Part shown: in pieces, positions 21,101 through 28,097 of the stretch
Numbering within the stretch: position 1 is the stretch's first letter
Layout: the number at the start of each line of letters is the position of its first letter
Assembly (NCBI RefSeq): GCF_024124905.1
Contig: NZ_JAMXST010000005.1
Coordinates: 434,001-498,000 of the forward strand
DNA length: 64,000 nucleotides
Source of the DNA: Cellulosimicrobium cellulans
GTDB taxonomy: Bacteria; Actinomycetota; Actinomycetes; Actinomycetales; Cellulomonadaceae
Reading direction: 5' to 3'
Position numbers and translations under genes: made by a program
The notes under the pieces: model-generated
What the model saw: only the letters and a program-made list of their open reading frames with translations
Databases searched by the model: none
Told to the model about the DNA's origin: nothing

Positions 21101-21543
21101 TAGCCGGCCCCCACGATGACGTTCGTCGGTGCGACCACGTCGAGGGTGCCACCCACGTGGAGCATGACCGTGCCGGGGTCCGGTGCGATCTGCGAACCCG
21201 CCCCGACCGTGCCGACGTTGAACGAGTTCCCGCTGAGAGTCCGGTTGAACGTCGCATTCCCGCCGACGACCAGCACGCCCTCGGCCTCCGAGGCCGACCC
21301 CGTGGCGAGGAAGTTCCCCCCGGCGTACACCGAGACGTTGTTGTCCGTGAACTTCGGGGGCAGGTTCCCGATGCCGGGGAACTGGCCCGGGTCGGGGCAC
21401 TGCCCGACCGCGGCGAACGAGGGTGCGGCCTGGGGCCCGGTGACGAGCACGACCGCCCCGGCGAGCGCGAGCGTCGCGGCCGTGACGGCGGCGACGACGC
21501 GGCGCAGGGGGTCGAGCGTGCGGGGGCGGGAACCTCGGGTCAT
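12103..21543 (-). CDS. Giant LAXTG-anchored surface protein with about 24 DUF5979-like repeats
   Basis: 3146-aa wall-anchored protein. A twin-basic-rich signal peptide (residues 1 to about 44) ends near SFAA. Residues of about 45-365 form a choice-of-anchor-A-like head (DNNVSVYAGGNFLATGSASE, SFNVGTVGAGSQI). About 24 repeats of roughly 114 residues follow, each starting like GGFTVQKALAGNAAG, passing TLTVLADGTVVDGPQDLPVG and ending VTVTNTA. The C-terminus is LAVTG, a hydrophobic helix and an RRR tail, a class E sortase-type signal. AGGAG precedes the ATG by 5 nt. Likely an extended, threonine- and valine-rich stalk displaying the head for adhesion; that role is inferred. The sortase is not in the window. 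The next gene upstream is a shorter paralogue. Confidence 0.9.
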   Translation of the reverse strand: MTRGSRPRTLDPLRRVVAAVTAATLALAGAVVLVTGPQAAPSFAAVGQCPDPGQFPGIGNLPPKFTDNNVSVYAGGNFLATGSASEAEGVLVVGGNATFNRTLSGNSFNVGTVGAGSQIAPDPGTVMLHVGGTLDVVAPTNVIVGAGYSGQGGGDVQVGAAKTGGGTVDTNGGELRPNLGTAPALAPFGDFGDQVSQASTTFAGLTGTPVAVAGNIATFDGSTSTDLHVFTVDAAALNGVNTLNFDGFADGSPIVINVVGGPVDFQPNYFAANNVRFDDFGSPDFGNWASRIMWNFVDADAVQLGPAGAAQFMGSVMAPAADVQLYNHMNGRVYVGGDLTFGGEGSQSGLEIHNYPWIGPGPFNCVPTSSFVVQKTVTGAAAADVPAGTVFTVHYSYVTPAPDSETGEGDLEVPLNGNLVPGPDLPVGTVVTVSEPTLPEVDGVSWGSPVFRVNGNELGFPAEFTVPADGTMASVSVVNTANVGAPAGGFSVQKAPLQGNAAGAVDPATEYQVDWAATLPEGATYDGDLTGTLTVLADGAVVDGPQDLPVGTTVTFTEVTPDPVDGVVWATPVVEPSTVTVGEGQNTLVTVTNTATTQVGGFTVVKIVDGDAAGLVPDDTAFTVTWTAEIPAGVVYDGETEGQAVILADGTPYAGPVDLPVGTVVTFTEVAPPAVDGVVWGTPSISPAELTVGQGQPAIVQVTNTASTVNGGFTLQKEVIGNASGAVPGDTAFLVDWSATLPSDVTYGGPLAGTLTVLADGTVVDGPQDLPVGTVVTFAEQTPFPVVDGVQWGDPIISPESLVVSENGGQPVAVTVTNVATSVVGGFSLSKALAGNAAGAVPDDTEFLVDWSAVLPTGVTYDGDLSGTLTVLADGTVVDGPQDLPVGTVVTLTEQTPLPEVPNVVWGDPSFDPGAQVTVTENDGAPVAVTVTNTATSTVGGFAVAKDVVGDAEGLVPGTTPFSVTWVATLPTGVTYDGSLTGTLTVLADGTVVDGPQDLPVGTTVTFSETSLPTIPNVVWGDPSFDPATLTVTETGDTPTLVTVTNTASNVVGGFTLQKDVQGNAAGIVPDITTFTVTWTAVLPPDVAYDGPLTGTLTVRADGTVVDGPADLPVGTVVTFAEQTPLPEVGDVVWGPPSFSPAQLTVTENDGEPVAVTVTNTANAVVGSFGVAKALAGNAAGLVPRDTAFLVDWSADIPDGVDYDGDTSGTLTVLADGTVVDGPTDLPVGTVVTLSEQTPLPEIDGVVWGTPSYDPGTTVTITENAGAPVVVTLTNTATTVDGGFSVAKALTGNAAGLVPGDTAFLVDWSAVLPDGVTYGGPLTGTVTVLASGAVVDGPQDLPVGTTVTFTERAPLPSVDGVVWGVPSFAPASTLVVVENGGDPVTVTVTNTASTVDGGFTVAKAVTGNAAGLVPDDTEFVVGWSATLPEGVTYDGDLSGTLTVLADGTVVAGPADLPVGTVVTFTEQTPLPEVDGVVWGEPVLDPGAEVTIVEGATGVAVTVTNTASTVNGGFALAKSVAGNAAGAVPGDTAFLVDWTATLPDDVTYDGDLSGTLSVLADGTVVDGPQDLPVGTVVTFAEQTPLPEVPNVVWGTPTYAPGAELTITENGGAPVAVTVTNTAMSVVGGFTVHKALAGNAAGAVPDETAFLVDWTAAVPDGIDYDGDVSGTLTVLADGTVVDGPADLPVGTVVTFAEQTPLPDVPNVVWGTPTFAPSAQVTIVEGATGVELTVTNTATSVVGGFTLQKDVTGNAAGLVPGDTAFSVTWVATLPAGVTYDGFLTGTLTILADGTVVDGPQDLPVGTTVTFTEATPPAVDGVTWGAVSVDPATLTVAENGGAPSAVTVTNTANAVTGSFGVAKALAGNAAGAVPDDTAFLVDWTATIPAGVDYDGDTSGTLSVLADGTVADGPADLPVGTVVTFAEQTPLPEAPNVVWGTPEISPESVTIAEGDEPVVVTVTNTATSVVGGFSLAKSVVGDAAGIVPDDTAFLVDWTVTLPGGVTYDGDLSGTLTVLADGTVVDGPQDLPVGTVVTFAEQTPLPAVPGVVWGEPSFAPGAELTIVENDGQPVAVTVTNTATSVVGGFAVQKALAGDAAGIVSGGTEFQVGWSATLPDGVTYAGDLSGTLTVLADGTVVDGPQDLPVGTVVTLAEQTPLPGVPNVVWGDPVVSPESVTVTETGETPTLVTVTNTATSVVGGFAVAKALAGNAAGVVPDGTAFLVDWSATLPDGVTYAGDLSGTLTVLADGTVVDGPQDLPVGTVVTFAEQMPLPDVPDVVWGTPEISPESVTITETGDTPTTVTVTNTATSVVGGFTLQKSVIGDAAGIVPGDTEFSVTWVATLPPDVTYDGFLTGTLTILADGTVVDGPQDLPVGTTVTFTEATPPTVPDVTWGAVSVDPAQLAVTENDGEPVAVTVTNTANAVTGSFGVAKALAGNAAGVVPDDTAFLVDWTATLPDGVTYPGPLTGTLTVLADGTVTDGPDDLPVGTVVTFAEQTPLPEIADVVWGTPEISPESVTIAEGGEPVVVTVTNTATSVVGGFSVAKALAGNAAGIVPDDTAFLVDWSATLPAGVTYPAPLTGTVTVLADGTVVDGPQDLPVGTVVTFAEQTPPNVPDVVWGTPTISPESVTITETGETPTAVIVTNTATSVVGGFTVQKVVDGDSAGVVPGDTAFDVDWSATLPDGVTYEGELAGTLTVLADGTVVDGPRDLPVGTVVTFAEQTPLPEVPGVAWGEPSLDPEGALTITENDGEPVAVTVTNTADTVLGTFTVAKALTGAAAGAVPEDTAFTVTWSATVPDGVVFDGPTSGTLTVLADGTVVDGPALPYGSAVTLAEPTFPDVPGIAWGTPTFDPATVVVGGADAPVAVTVTNTAVAQAGGFTVHKEVGGDAASLVPSGTAFQVAWTAVLPAGVEYDGATEGTLTVLADGTVVAGPQDLPVGTAVTFTERTPLPEVRGVLWGEPTFAVDGVAVDPATLTVVADTAVAVTLTNTANDAHLVGGFAVHKVVTGNAAGRVPDDTTFTVTWTADVPGGTLYDGPTSGRLTVRADGTVVTGPADLPEGTVVTLGEVDLPSIDGVRWGAPAFTVDGERTTGLTVAVGELADVTLTNTASTTGGLAVTGATTGGLVGLGALLVLGGAALLTVTRRRPSS
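12211..20440 (-). repeat. About 24 tandem DUF5979-like coding repeats, ~342 bp each
   Basis: The repeat train fills 8.2 kb of the giant gene. Units alternate between recognisable types: GGFTLQK units whose next strand reads VTW, GSFGVAK units, and GGFSVAK/GGFAVAK units reading LVDW. The pair GGFTLQK then GSFGVAK recurs three times, five to six units apart, which indicates duplication of multi-repeat blocks. The LAVTG sorting signal at 12196-12210 follows immediately. Confidence 0.9.
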
Positions 21544-21711
21544 GCGTGCTCCTGGTCAGGCCGGCGACGGCGCCCCGGGTCGCGGCGCCGTCCTCTGTCT
21601 CTGAGACATCGCTGCTCTTCCCCCATGACGCATTCTGCGCTGTGATCTCGGTCTCGTCCTCTTGAGACGGTTTGGTCCGGTCGGTCCTACCTCGTCCTCC
21701 CGGCGCGACGA

Positions 21712-21739
21712 CGGCCGACACCCGCGCGGGTGCCGGCCG
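21712..21739 (-). terminator. Stem-loop after the 1188-aa surface protein gene
   Basis: Arms at 21712-21723 and 21728-21739 pair at 11 of 12 positions with a 4-nt loop. It lies just beyond the stop at 21754 and upstream of the giant gene. The rest of the 210-bp gap holds an AT-richer presumed promoter for the giant gene and a small palindrome, GTCTCTGAGAC, at 21597-21607. Confidence 0.5.
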
Positions 21740-21753
21740 CCGATCGGTGCGCG

Positions 21754-24700
21754 TCAGGCGAGGCGGCGCTGCCGGGCGCGGAGCAGCAGGAGCGCGCTGC
21801 CGGTCCCGAGGAACGCCAGGGCGAGGACGGTCACGAGCACCGCGTCGGTGCCGGTGATCGCGAGCTCCTCGTCGTCCGCGGTGTTGGTGAGCGTCACGAC
21901 CACCGTGCCGTCGCCGACCGTCACCTCGGTGACCGCCGTCCCGTCGACCGTGAAGGTCGGCGTGCCCCAGTCGACCCCGCCGATCTCGGGCAGGTCGGTC
22001 TCGGTGAGCCGGACGACCGTCCCCACGGGCAGGTCCTGCGGGCCGTCGACGGCGACCCCGTCGGCGCGGACGGTGAGCGATCCGGTGACGGCGCCGTCCG
22101 GGCCGTCGTACGCGTAGCCCACGACGAACTCCGTGGTCGGGGGGACGGCGTCGGACGCCTCGCCGGTCACCCGCTTGACCACGGAGAACCCGCCGAGCGC
22201 CTGGTTCGCCGTGTTGGTCGCGGTGACCAGCGTGTTCTGCCCGTCGCCGACGACGACCGTCGGCGGGCTGAACGTCGGGACGCCCCACGCGACGCCGGGG
22301 AGGTCGGGCAGGTCCGCCTCCGTGTAGGTGACGACCGTGCCGACCGGGAGGTTCTGCGGGCCGGCGACGACCGTCCCGTCCGCCGGGACCTGGAGGTAGC
22401 CGCCGACGAGGGTGCCGTCGAGCTCGTACGAGTACGCGACGGTGAACTCGGTTCCGGCGGGCACGAGGTCCGCGCGGTCGCCGGTCACCTCCTTGGCGAC
22501 GGAGAACCCGCCGACCTCGGCCACGTCCTGCGTGGTGTTGGTCAGCGTGACGAGGGTGTTCTCCTCGTCGCCGACCGTCACGGCCTCCGGGGAGAACGTG
22601 GGGGCGCCCCAGACGACGCCGTCGACCTCCGGCAGGTTGATCTCGGTGAACGTCACGACCGTCCCGACCGGGAGGTCCTGCGGGCCGTCGACCACGGTGC
22701 CGTCCGCGAGCACGGTCAGCGTCCCCGTGAGGGGGCCGTCGTACGTGAAGCCCGTGGGCAGGGTCGCGGACCACTCGACCTCGAACGCCGTCCCGGGGGG
22801 CACGCTCCCGGCGAGGTCGCCCTCGACCGTCTTCGCGAGCGAGAACCCGCCGACCTGCGCGGTCGCCGTGTTCGTCACGACCACGCCCGCGACCGCGTCC
22901 CCCTCACCGATGGTGACGGTGCCGGGCGAGACGGTCGGCTGCCCCCAGTCCACGCCGGGGACGTCGGGCATGGTCTGCTCCGCGAACGTCACGACCGTGC
23001 CCGCGGGCAGGTCCTGCGGGCCGTCCACCACGGTCCCGTCCGCGAGCACGGTCACCCTCCCGGAGGTCGGACCCTCGTAGCCGGAGTCGGGCGGAACCTC
23101 CGCCTCCCAGGCGACGACGAACGCGGTGCCCGGCGGCACGGCCCCGGACGCGTCGCCCGTGACGGTCTTCTGCACCGCGAACCCGCCGACCTCCTCGGGC
23201 GCGATCGCCGTGTTGGTCACGGTCACGGCGACGCTCGTCGGCCCCTCGACGATCGTGATCGGAGACGCGGGCTCGAGCGTCGGCAGGCCCCAGACGACAC
23301 CGTCGACGTCGGGCAGCGGCTGCTGCTCGACGAGCGTCACGGTCGTGCCGACCGGCAGGTCGGACGGGCCGTCCGTCACGGTCCCGTCGGCGAGGACGGT
23401 CAGCGTGCCCGACGTGTCGCCGTCGTACGCGACACCCGCGGGGACGGTCGCCGTCCAGTCGACGAGGAACGCGGTCTCGGACGGGACGACGTCGGCCGCG
23501 TCGCCTTCGAGCACCTTCTGGACCGTGAAGCCCCCGACCACGGCGTCCGCGACGTTGGTCACCGTGACCGCGACCCCGGTCGCGCCCTCGACGATCGTGA
23601 TCGGCGACGCCGGGCTGAGCACGGGGTCGCCCCACTCCACGCCCTCGACCTCCGGCAGCGGCGTCTGCTCCGTGAGCGTGACGGTCGTGCCGACCGGCAG
23701 GTCGGACGGGCCGTCCACCACGGTCCCGTCCGCGAGGACGGTCAGCGTGCCCGACAGGTCGCCGTCGTACGTGACCCCCTCAGGGAGCGTGGCGTCCCAG
23801 TCGACGAGGAACGCGGTGTCGTCGGGGACGAGCCCCGCGGCGTCGCCCGTCACGGCCTTGGCCACGGAGAACCCGCCCACCACCGGGACGGCACCGCCGT
23901 TCGCCGTGTTCACCACGGTCACGGTGACGGTCTGGTTCTCCTGGATCGTGAACTGGGCGGGGTCGCCGAGCGGCTCCCCGTTCACCTGGATCACGGGCGT
24001 GCCCCACTCGACGCCCGGCACCGTGGGCAGGTCGGTCTCGGTGATCGTGACGACGGTGCCGACGGGGAGCGTCGGGCCGCTGACGAGCGCGCCGCTGATC
24101 GGCACGACGAGCGTGTCGCCGCCGGTCGTCCCGTCCGGCTCCTCGTACGTGTACTCGACGTCGAACGTCGTGTCCGCGGGCACGTCGGCGGCGGCCTCGC
24201 CCGTGACGGTCTTCTGGACGACGAAGCTCGCCGACGGGATGCAGCTGAACGGCCCCGGGCCGATCCAGGGGTAGTTGTGCTGCTCGTTGCCGCTGCCCGA
24301 CGTCGTGAGGTCGTTGCCCGCGTAGACGCGCCCGTTGGTGCTCGACGTGAGCGTCACCTGGTCCGCGGACGGGGCGAGGATCGAGCCGACCCACTGCCCC
24401 GCGCCGCTCACGGTGACGTCGCCGCTCCCCGTGAAGTTCCACATCAGCCGCGCCGCGGCGTTGCCGATGTTCGCCGGGTCGTCGACGCGCGCGCCGTTGA
24501 TGTCGACGTAGGCGGCCGAGACCGTGACGGGCGCGTCGCCGACGACGTTCACGACGACGGGTGCGCCGTCCGGGACGCCCTCGAAGAAGAACTCCGACGC
24601 GCCGTCGAGGACGGCCGCGTCGACGGTGAACGCCTGGAGCGTCGTGTTGCTCGGGTCGGTGCTGGTGAACGTGACGCGCCCTCCGTCGCGCGCCGCGGTC

Positions 24701-25320
24701 CCGGTCGCCGGGACCGCGCCGAGCACGGCCGACTCGTCGACGATCACGGTCTGGAACCCCTCCCACGGGGCGAGCGCGGCGTCCGTGCCCATGTTCGTCT
24801 CGACCGCGCCCCCGTTGGTGTCGAGCCCGCCCGCGTCCTCCAGGTCGCCCCCGACGTGCACCGCGCCGCCGCCGTCGAGGTTGGCGCCCACGATGACGTT
24901 GGTCCCGGCGGCGATGCTCATCACGCCGCCGACGTGCAGCATGGGCGACCCCGGCTCCGGCACGATGCCCGAGCCGGCGCCGACCGTGCCCACGTTGAAG
25001 CTCCCCGGGGTGTCGAACGTCGCGTCGCCCCGCACGACGAGCACGCCCTCGCTCTCGGCCGAGGTCCCCGTCGCCGTGTAGTTCCCGCCCGCGTAGACGG
25101 CGACGTTGTTGTCGGTGAAACCCGGGACCGGCACGGGTCCGACGTTCGGGAAGTCGTCGGGGTCGGGGCAGAACCCGATCGCCGCCGCGGCGGGCCGGGC
25201 CTGCGGGCCGGCCACCAGCGCGACCGCACCCGCCAGCGCGAGCACGGCGGCGACGAGTGCCGCGGTGACCCGACGAGCACGGTCGAGGACGACGGGACGG
25301 GTGGGCGAGCGGTAGGTCAT
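21754..25320 (-). CDS. LAXTG-anchored surface protein with 7 DUF5979-like repeats
   Basis: 1188-aa shorter paralogue of the downstream giant, in the same order: signal peptide (residues 1 to about 47, AAVLALAGAVALVAGPQA core), choice-of-anchor-A-like head (DNNVAVYAGGNYTATGTSAE, to about residue 355), about seven repeats, then LAITG, a hydrophobic helix and RARQRR. Two conserved Cys occur in the head (GFCPDPDDF and FSCIPSASF), matching the giant and suggesting a disulfide that closes the head. I chose ATG 25320 because GGAG lies 6-7 nt upstream, as in the giant; a 12-codon extension is possible. Probably a wall-anchored adhesin or stalk protein; function inferred. Confidence 0.88.
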   Translation of the reverse strand: MTYRSPTRPVVLDRARRVTAALVAAVLALAGAVALVAGPQARPAAAAIGFCPDPDDFPNVGPVPVPGFTDNNVAVYAGGNYTATGTSAESEGVLVVRGDATFDTPGSFNVGTVGAGSGIVPEPGSPMLHVGGVMSIAAGTNVIVGANLDGGGAVHVGGDLEDAGGLDTNGGAVETNMGTDAALAPWEGFQTVIVDESAVLGAVPATGTAARDGGRVTFTSTDPSNTTLQAFTVDAAVLDGASEFFFEGVPDGAPVVVNVVGDAPVTVSAAYVDINGARVDDPANIGNAAARLMWNFTGSGDVTVSGAGQWVGSILAPSADQVTLTSSTNGRVYAGNDLTTSGSGNEQHNYPWIGPGPFSCIPSASFVVQKTVTGEAAADVPADTTFDVEYTYEEPDGTTGGDTLVVPISGALVSGPTLPVGTVVTITETDLPTVPGVEWGTPVIQVNGEPLGDPAQFTIQENQTVTVTVVNTANGGAVPVVGGFSVAKAVTGDAAGLVPDDTAFLVDWDATLPEGVTYDGDLSGTLTVLADGTVVDGPSDLPVGTTVTLTEQTPLPEVEGVEWGDPVLSPASPITIVEGATGVAVTVTNVADAVVGGFTVQKVLEGDAADVVPSETAFLVDWTATVPAGVAYDGDTSGTLTVLADGTVTDGPSDLPVGTTVTLVEQQPLPDVDGVVWGLPTLEPASPITIVEGPTSVAVTVTNTAIAPEEVGGFAVQKTVTGDASGAVPPGTAFVVAWEAEVPPDSGYEGPTSGRVTVLADGTVVDGPQDLPAGTVVTFAEQTMPDVPGVDWGQPTVSPGTVTIGEGDAVAGVVVTNTATAQVGGFSLAKTVEGDLAGSVPPGTAFEVEWSATLPTGFTYDGPLTGTLTVLADGTVVDGPQDLPVGTVVTFTEINLPEVDGVVWGAPTFSPEAVTVGDEENTLVTLTNTTQDVAEVGGFSVAKEVTGDRADLVPAGTEFTVAYSYELDGTLVGGYLQVPADGTVVAGPQNLPVGTVVTYTEADLPDLPGVAWGVPTFSPPTVVVGDGQNTLVTATNTANQALGGFSVVKRVTGEASDAVPPTTEFVVGYAYDGPDGAVTGSLTVRADGVAVDGPQDLPVGTVVRLTETDLPEIGGVDWGTPTFTVDGTAVTEVTVGDGTVVVTLTNTADDEELAITGTDAVLVTVLALAFLGTGSALLLLRARQRRLA
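21865..24240 (-). repeat. Seven tandem DUF5979-like coding repeats, ~340 bp each
   Basis: One divergent head-proximal unit (ASFVVQKTVTGEAAADVPAD) and six GGF units. They are more diverged from one another than the units of the giant gene. The last two carry a different strand (VAYSYE, VGYAYD) in place of VDW, like the head-proximal units of both proteins. The LAITG signal follows at 21850-21864. Confidence 0.88.
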
Positions 25321-25476
25321 GCCGTGCTCCAGGATCGGTGACGTCGGCTGCGGCACGCGTGTCCCGACGCACCCTTGCCCCGGGACGCGGCACCCCGTGC
25401 GGGCATCATGTCGCGCCGCACCAGGTTCCGCCCGTCGAACGCGGTCGGGCTACGGTGGCCGCTGGAGGTGCCGCCC

Positions 25477-26691
25477 TTGACCCCCCGTGCCCGGACCACC
25501 TGGATCGTCGTCGCCGTCGTCGCCACGCTCGCCGCCGTCTCGGCGGTCGCGTGGTACCTCACCCGTCCGGGCCCCGCCCCGGTCCCGTCACCGTCGGGCG
25601 CGCCGAGCGCCTCGCCCGAGCCGTCGCCGTCGGCCACTCCCCCGACGCCGTCCACCCCGCCCGAGGACCCGCTGGCCGGGTGGACGCTCGAGCAGAAGGT
25701 CGGGCAGCTCTTCATGGTCGGCGTCGACGTGAGCGATCCGCAGCAGGTGAGCTACGACGCGGTGTCGCAGTTCCACGTCGGCAACGTGTTCCTCGCCGGG
25801 CGGTCGCAGGCGGGCACCGGTCCGACGGCCGACCTCGTCGCCGGCTTCACGGCGCTCGTCTCGCCGGAGACGACGAACGGCACCCCGCTGTTCGTCGCGA
25901 CGGACCAGGAGGGCGGCTACGTGCAGGTGCTGCGCGGACCCGGGTTCTCGCAGATCCCCACGGCCACGGACCAGGCGACGCTCGACCCCGCGACGCTGCA
26001 GGCGGACGCGACGACGTGGGGCGGCGAGCTCGCGGCGGCCGGCGTGAACCTCAACCTCGCGCCGGTGATGGACCTCGTGCCCGAGGGCACGGCTGCGCAG
26101 AACCCGCCGATCGGGTACTTCCAGCGGAACTACGGGTCCACGCCGGACGCGGTGACGGCCCACGCGAACGCCTTCAGCGCCGGCATGGAGGCGTCCGGGG
26201 TGGACGTGACGATCAAGCACTTCCCGGGGCTGGGCCGCGTTACCGAGAACACGGACACCGACGCGGGCGTCACGGACGACGTGACGACCCGCGACGACCC
26301 GTCCGTCGCCGTCTTCGCCTCGGGGATCGAGGCGGGCGCCGCGTTCGTCATGACGTCCACCGCCGTCTACGCGCAGATCGACGGCTCGTTGCCCGCGGCG
26401 TTCTCGCCCGTCGTCGTCGACGGGATGCTCCGCGGCGACCTCGGGTTCGACGGCGTCGTCATCACCGACGACGTCTCCGCGGCCCAGCAGGTGCAGGCGT
26501 GGTCGCCCGCCGAGCGCGCCGTCCTGACGATCGACGCGGGCGGCGACATGGTGCTCGCGTCCGCCGACCCGAGCGTCGTTCAGCCCATGGTCGCGGCCGT
26601 CGTCGAGCGCGCGACGACCGACGCGGCGTTCGCCGCGAAGGTCGACGCAGCGGTGCTCCGCGTGCTCGCCGCGAAGGAGCGTCTGCGCTGA
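25477..26691 (+). CDS. Membrane-anchored or secreted GH3 N-terminal-domain protein
   Basis: 404-aa protein related to family 3 beta-N-acetylhexosaminidases (NagZ-like). An N-terminal hydrophobic helix (TWIVVAVVATLAAVSAVAWYL) and a Pro/Ser linker to about residue 68 precede the catalytic barrel: LEQKVGQLFMVGVD, DQEGGYVQVLRG, KHFPGLGRV and VVITDDVSAA with the presumed nucleophile Asp. The Asp-His pair that NagZ enzymes use as acid/base after KHFPGHG is not visible; NTDTDAGVTDD is found instead. I chose TTG 25477 because GGAGG lies 8 nt upstream; ATG 25408 has no ribosome binding site. It may trim peptidoglycan or glycans outside the membrane. Confidence 0.78.
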   Translation: MTPRARTTWIVVAVVATLAAVSAVAWYLTRPGPAPVPSPSGAPSASPEPSPSATPPTPSTPPEDPLAGWTLEQKVGQLFMVGVDVSDPQQVSYDAVSQFHVGNVFLAGRSQAGTGPTADLVAGFTALVSPETTNGTPLFVATDQEGGYVQVLRGPGFSQIPTATDQATLDPATLQADATTWGGELAAAGVNLNLAPVMDLVPEGTAAQNPPIGYFQRNYGSTPDAVTAHANAFSAGMEASGVDVTIKHFPGLGRVTENTDTDAGVTDDVTTRDDPSVAVFASGIEAGAAFVMTSTAVYAQIDGSLPAAFSPVVVDGMLRGDLGFDGVVITDDVSAAQQVQAWSPAERAVLTIDAGGDMVLASADPSVVQPMVAAVVERATTDAAFAAKVDAAVLRVLAAKERLR

Positions 26692-26701
26692 GCCCGGGCG
26701 G

Positions 26702-26707
26702 TATAAC
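26702..26707 (+). promoter_or_regulatory. -10 box TATAAC, leaderless LacI-family gene
   Basis: TATAAC, then seven bases, then ATG 26715, with no Shine-Dalgarno sequence. It lies in the 23-bp gap after the GH3 gene and is the best-matching leaderless -10 box in the window. Confidence 0.6.
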
Positions 26708-26714
26708 TGACGCC

Positions 26715-27767
26715 ATGGCTGCCCGTCGCCCCTCGCCCCGCCCGACGCTCGAGGCCGTCGCGGCCGTCGCCGGCGTCTCCCGCGCCACCGTGTCCCGCGT
26801 CATCAACGGGGTGCCGACGGTCGACCCGGCGATCGTCGAGGTCGTCGAGAAGGCGATCGACGAGACGGGCTACGTCCCCAACCTCGCGGCGCGCACCCTC
26901 GTGACGCGACGCACCGGGTCGGTCGCGCTCGTCGTCTCCGAGCCGACGGAGCGGCGGCACACCAGCCCCTTCCTGGAGCGCCTGTTCACCGACCCCTACA
27001 TCGGCCGGGTCACCGCCGGCGCGCAGCAGGTGCTCCGGCCGCGCGACATCCATCTCGCGATCCTGCCCGCCGACCCGCCCGCGCACGACCAGGTCGTGCG
27101 CTACGTGCGCCAGGGCCACGTCGACGGTGTCCTGCTCATCACGTCGAGCTCCGGCGACCCGCTGCCCGCGCGGTTCGCCGCGCTGTCCGTGCCGGTCGTG
27201 CTCTCGACGCACCTCGACGGGGCCGACGAGTCGGCCGGCGTGAGCTGGGTCGACCTCGACCAGGCCGCGGGCGGCCGCCTCGCGGCCGAGCACCTGGTGG
27301 CCCGCGGCCGGACGCGCCTGGCGACCGTCGCCGGGCCCACCGACGTCCCCTTCGCACGCGCCCGGCTGGAGGGCTTCCTCGACGCGGTGCGGGCCGCCGG
27401 TCTCCCCGAGCCGTTCGTCGTCGAGGGCGACTTCACGCGCGCGGGCGGCGAGGCGGCCGCGCGCGAGCTCCTCGCCGCACGCCCCGACGTCGACGGCGTG
27501 TTCGGCGCGAGCGACCTCATGGCCGACGGCGCGTCCACGGTCCTGCAGGAGGCCGGCCGGCGCGTCCCGGAGGACGTCGCGGTCGTCGGGTTCGACGACT
27601 CCACGGTCGCGCACCAGGCGCACCCCCCGCTCACGACGGTGCGTCAGCCCGTCGAGGAGATGGCGGCCGAGATGGCGCGCCTCCTGCTCGCGGCGATCGA
27701 CGCCCCGGAGACCGAGCCTCGCTCGGTCCTGTTCGACCCGACCCTCGTGGTGCGCGACTCCGCCTGA
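26715..27767 (+). CDS. LacI-family transcriptional regulator
   Basis: 350-aa repressor-type protein. The N-terminal helix-turn-helix reads LEAVAAVAGVSRATVSRVIN with the hinge helix VPNLAARTLVTRRTG. It is followed by a periplasmic-binding-protein-like sugar-sensing domain (SVALVVSEP, VDGVFGASDLMADGA, VAVVGFDDSTVAHQAHPPLT). Members bind palindromic operators and respond to sugars or sugar phosphates. It sits 23 bp after the GH3 gene but has its own -10 box, so it need not be co-transcribed. The effector and targets are not evident; the neighbouring glycosidase is one candidate. Confidence 0.9.
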   Translation: MAARRPSPRPTLEAVAAVAGVSRATVSRVINGVPTVDPAIVEVVEKAIDETGYVPNLAARTLVTRRTGSVALVVSEPTERRHTSPFLERLFTDPYIGRVTAGAQQVLRPRDIHLAILPADPPAHDQVVRYVRQGHVDGVLLITSSSGDPLPARFAALSVPVVLSTHLDGADESAGVSWVDLDQAAGGRLAAEHLVARGRTRLATVAGPTDVPFARARLEGFLDAVRAAGLPEPFVVEGDFTRAGGEAAARELLAARPDVDGVFGASDLMADGASTVLQEAGRRVPEDVAVVGFDDSTVAHQAHPPLTTVRQPVEEMAAEMARLLLAAIDAPETEPRSVLFDPTLVVRDSA

Positions 27768-27782
27768 CCCCGCCTCGCGGGG
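27768..27782. terminator. Short GC stem-loop between LacI gene and small membrane protein gene
   Basis: CCCCGC-CTC-GCGGGG, a perfect 6-bp stem with a 3-nt loop immediately after the regulator stop and 12 bp before the convergent stop at 27794. Confidence 0.5.
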
Positions 27783-27793
27783 GGTGAGCCGGG

Positions 27794-28072
27794 TCAGTGG
27801 CCGCCGCTCGCGATGAACGCGATGCCCGCCGCGATCGCGACGACGACGACGGCGAAGCACACGAGCGCGCCCGCCCGGCGACCGCGGGTGGCGCGCTCGA
27901 CGCGCACGGTCCGGCCGTCGGACGTGAAGCGGCCGTCAGGGGTGCCGACCTCCACGGGCACGGCGCGGCCGGCGGCGAGCCGGACCCCGAGCGCGAAGAG
28001 GGCGGGCAGGCCCGCGCCGACGACGAGGCCGGCGACGACGACCTTGAGCAGCGAGTCGATCTCGACGAACAC
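27794..28072 (-). CDS. Small two-helix membrane protein downstream of pit
   Basis: 92-aa protein with two hydrophobic segments: residues of about 9-31 (KVVVAGLVVGAGLPALFALG) and about 70-88 (ALVCFAVVVVAIAAGIAFIA), separated by a basic loop. The GTG start has GGAGGAGAG upstream. It begins 25 nt after the PiT gene stop, so the two are probably one operon. I recognise no named family; an accessory of the phosphate transporter is a guess from position. Confidence 0.65.
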   Translation of the reverse strand: MFVEIDSLLKVVVAGLVVGAGLPALFALGVRLAAGRAVPVEVGTPDGRFTSDGRTVRVERATRGRRAGALVCFAVVVVAIAAGIAFIASGGH

Positions 28073-28097
28073 GGTTCTCTCCTCCGGGCTGCCGGGG

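Noticed and set aside
12544-21645. 3033-codon open frame on the plus strand opposite the giant repeat gene
   Set aside because: It mirrors the repeats of the minus-strand gene, is extremely Arg/His-rich, and has no signal peptide or domain. Open antisense frames are expected at this GC content.
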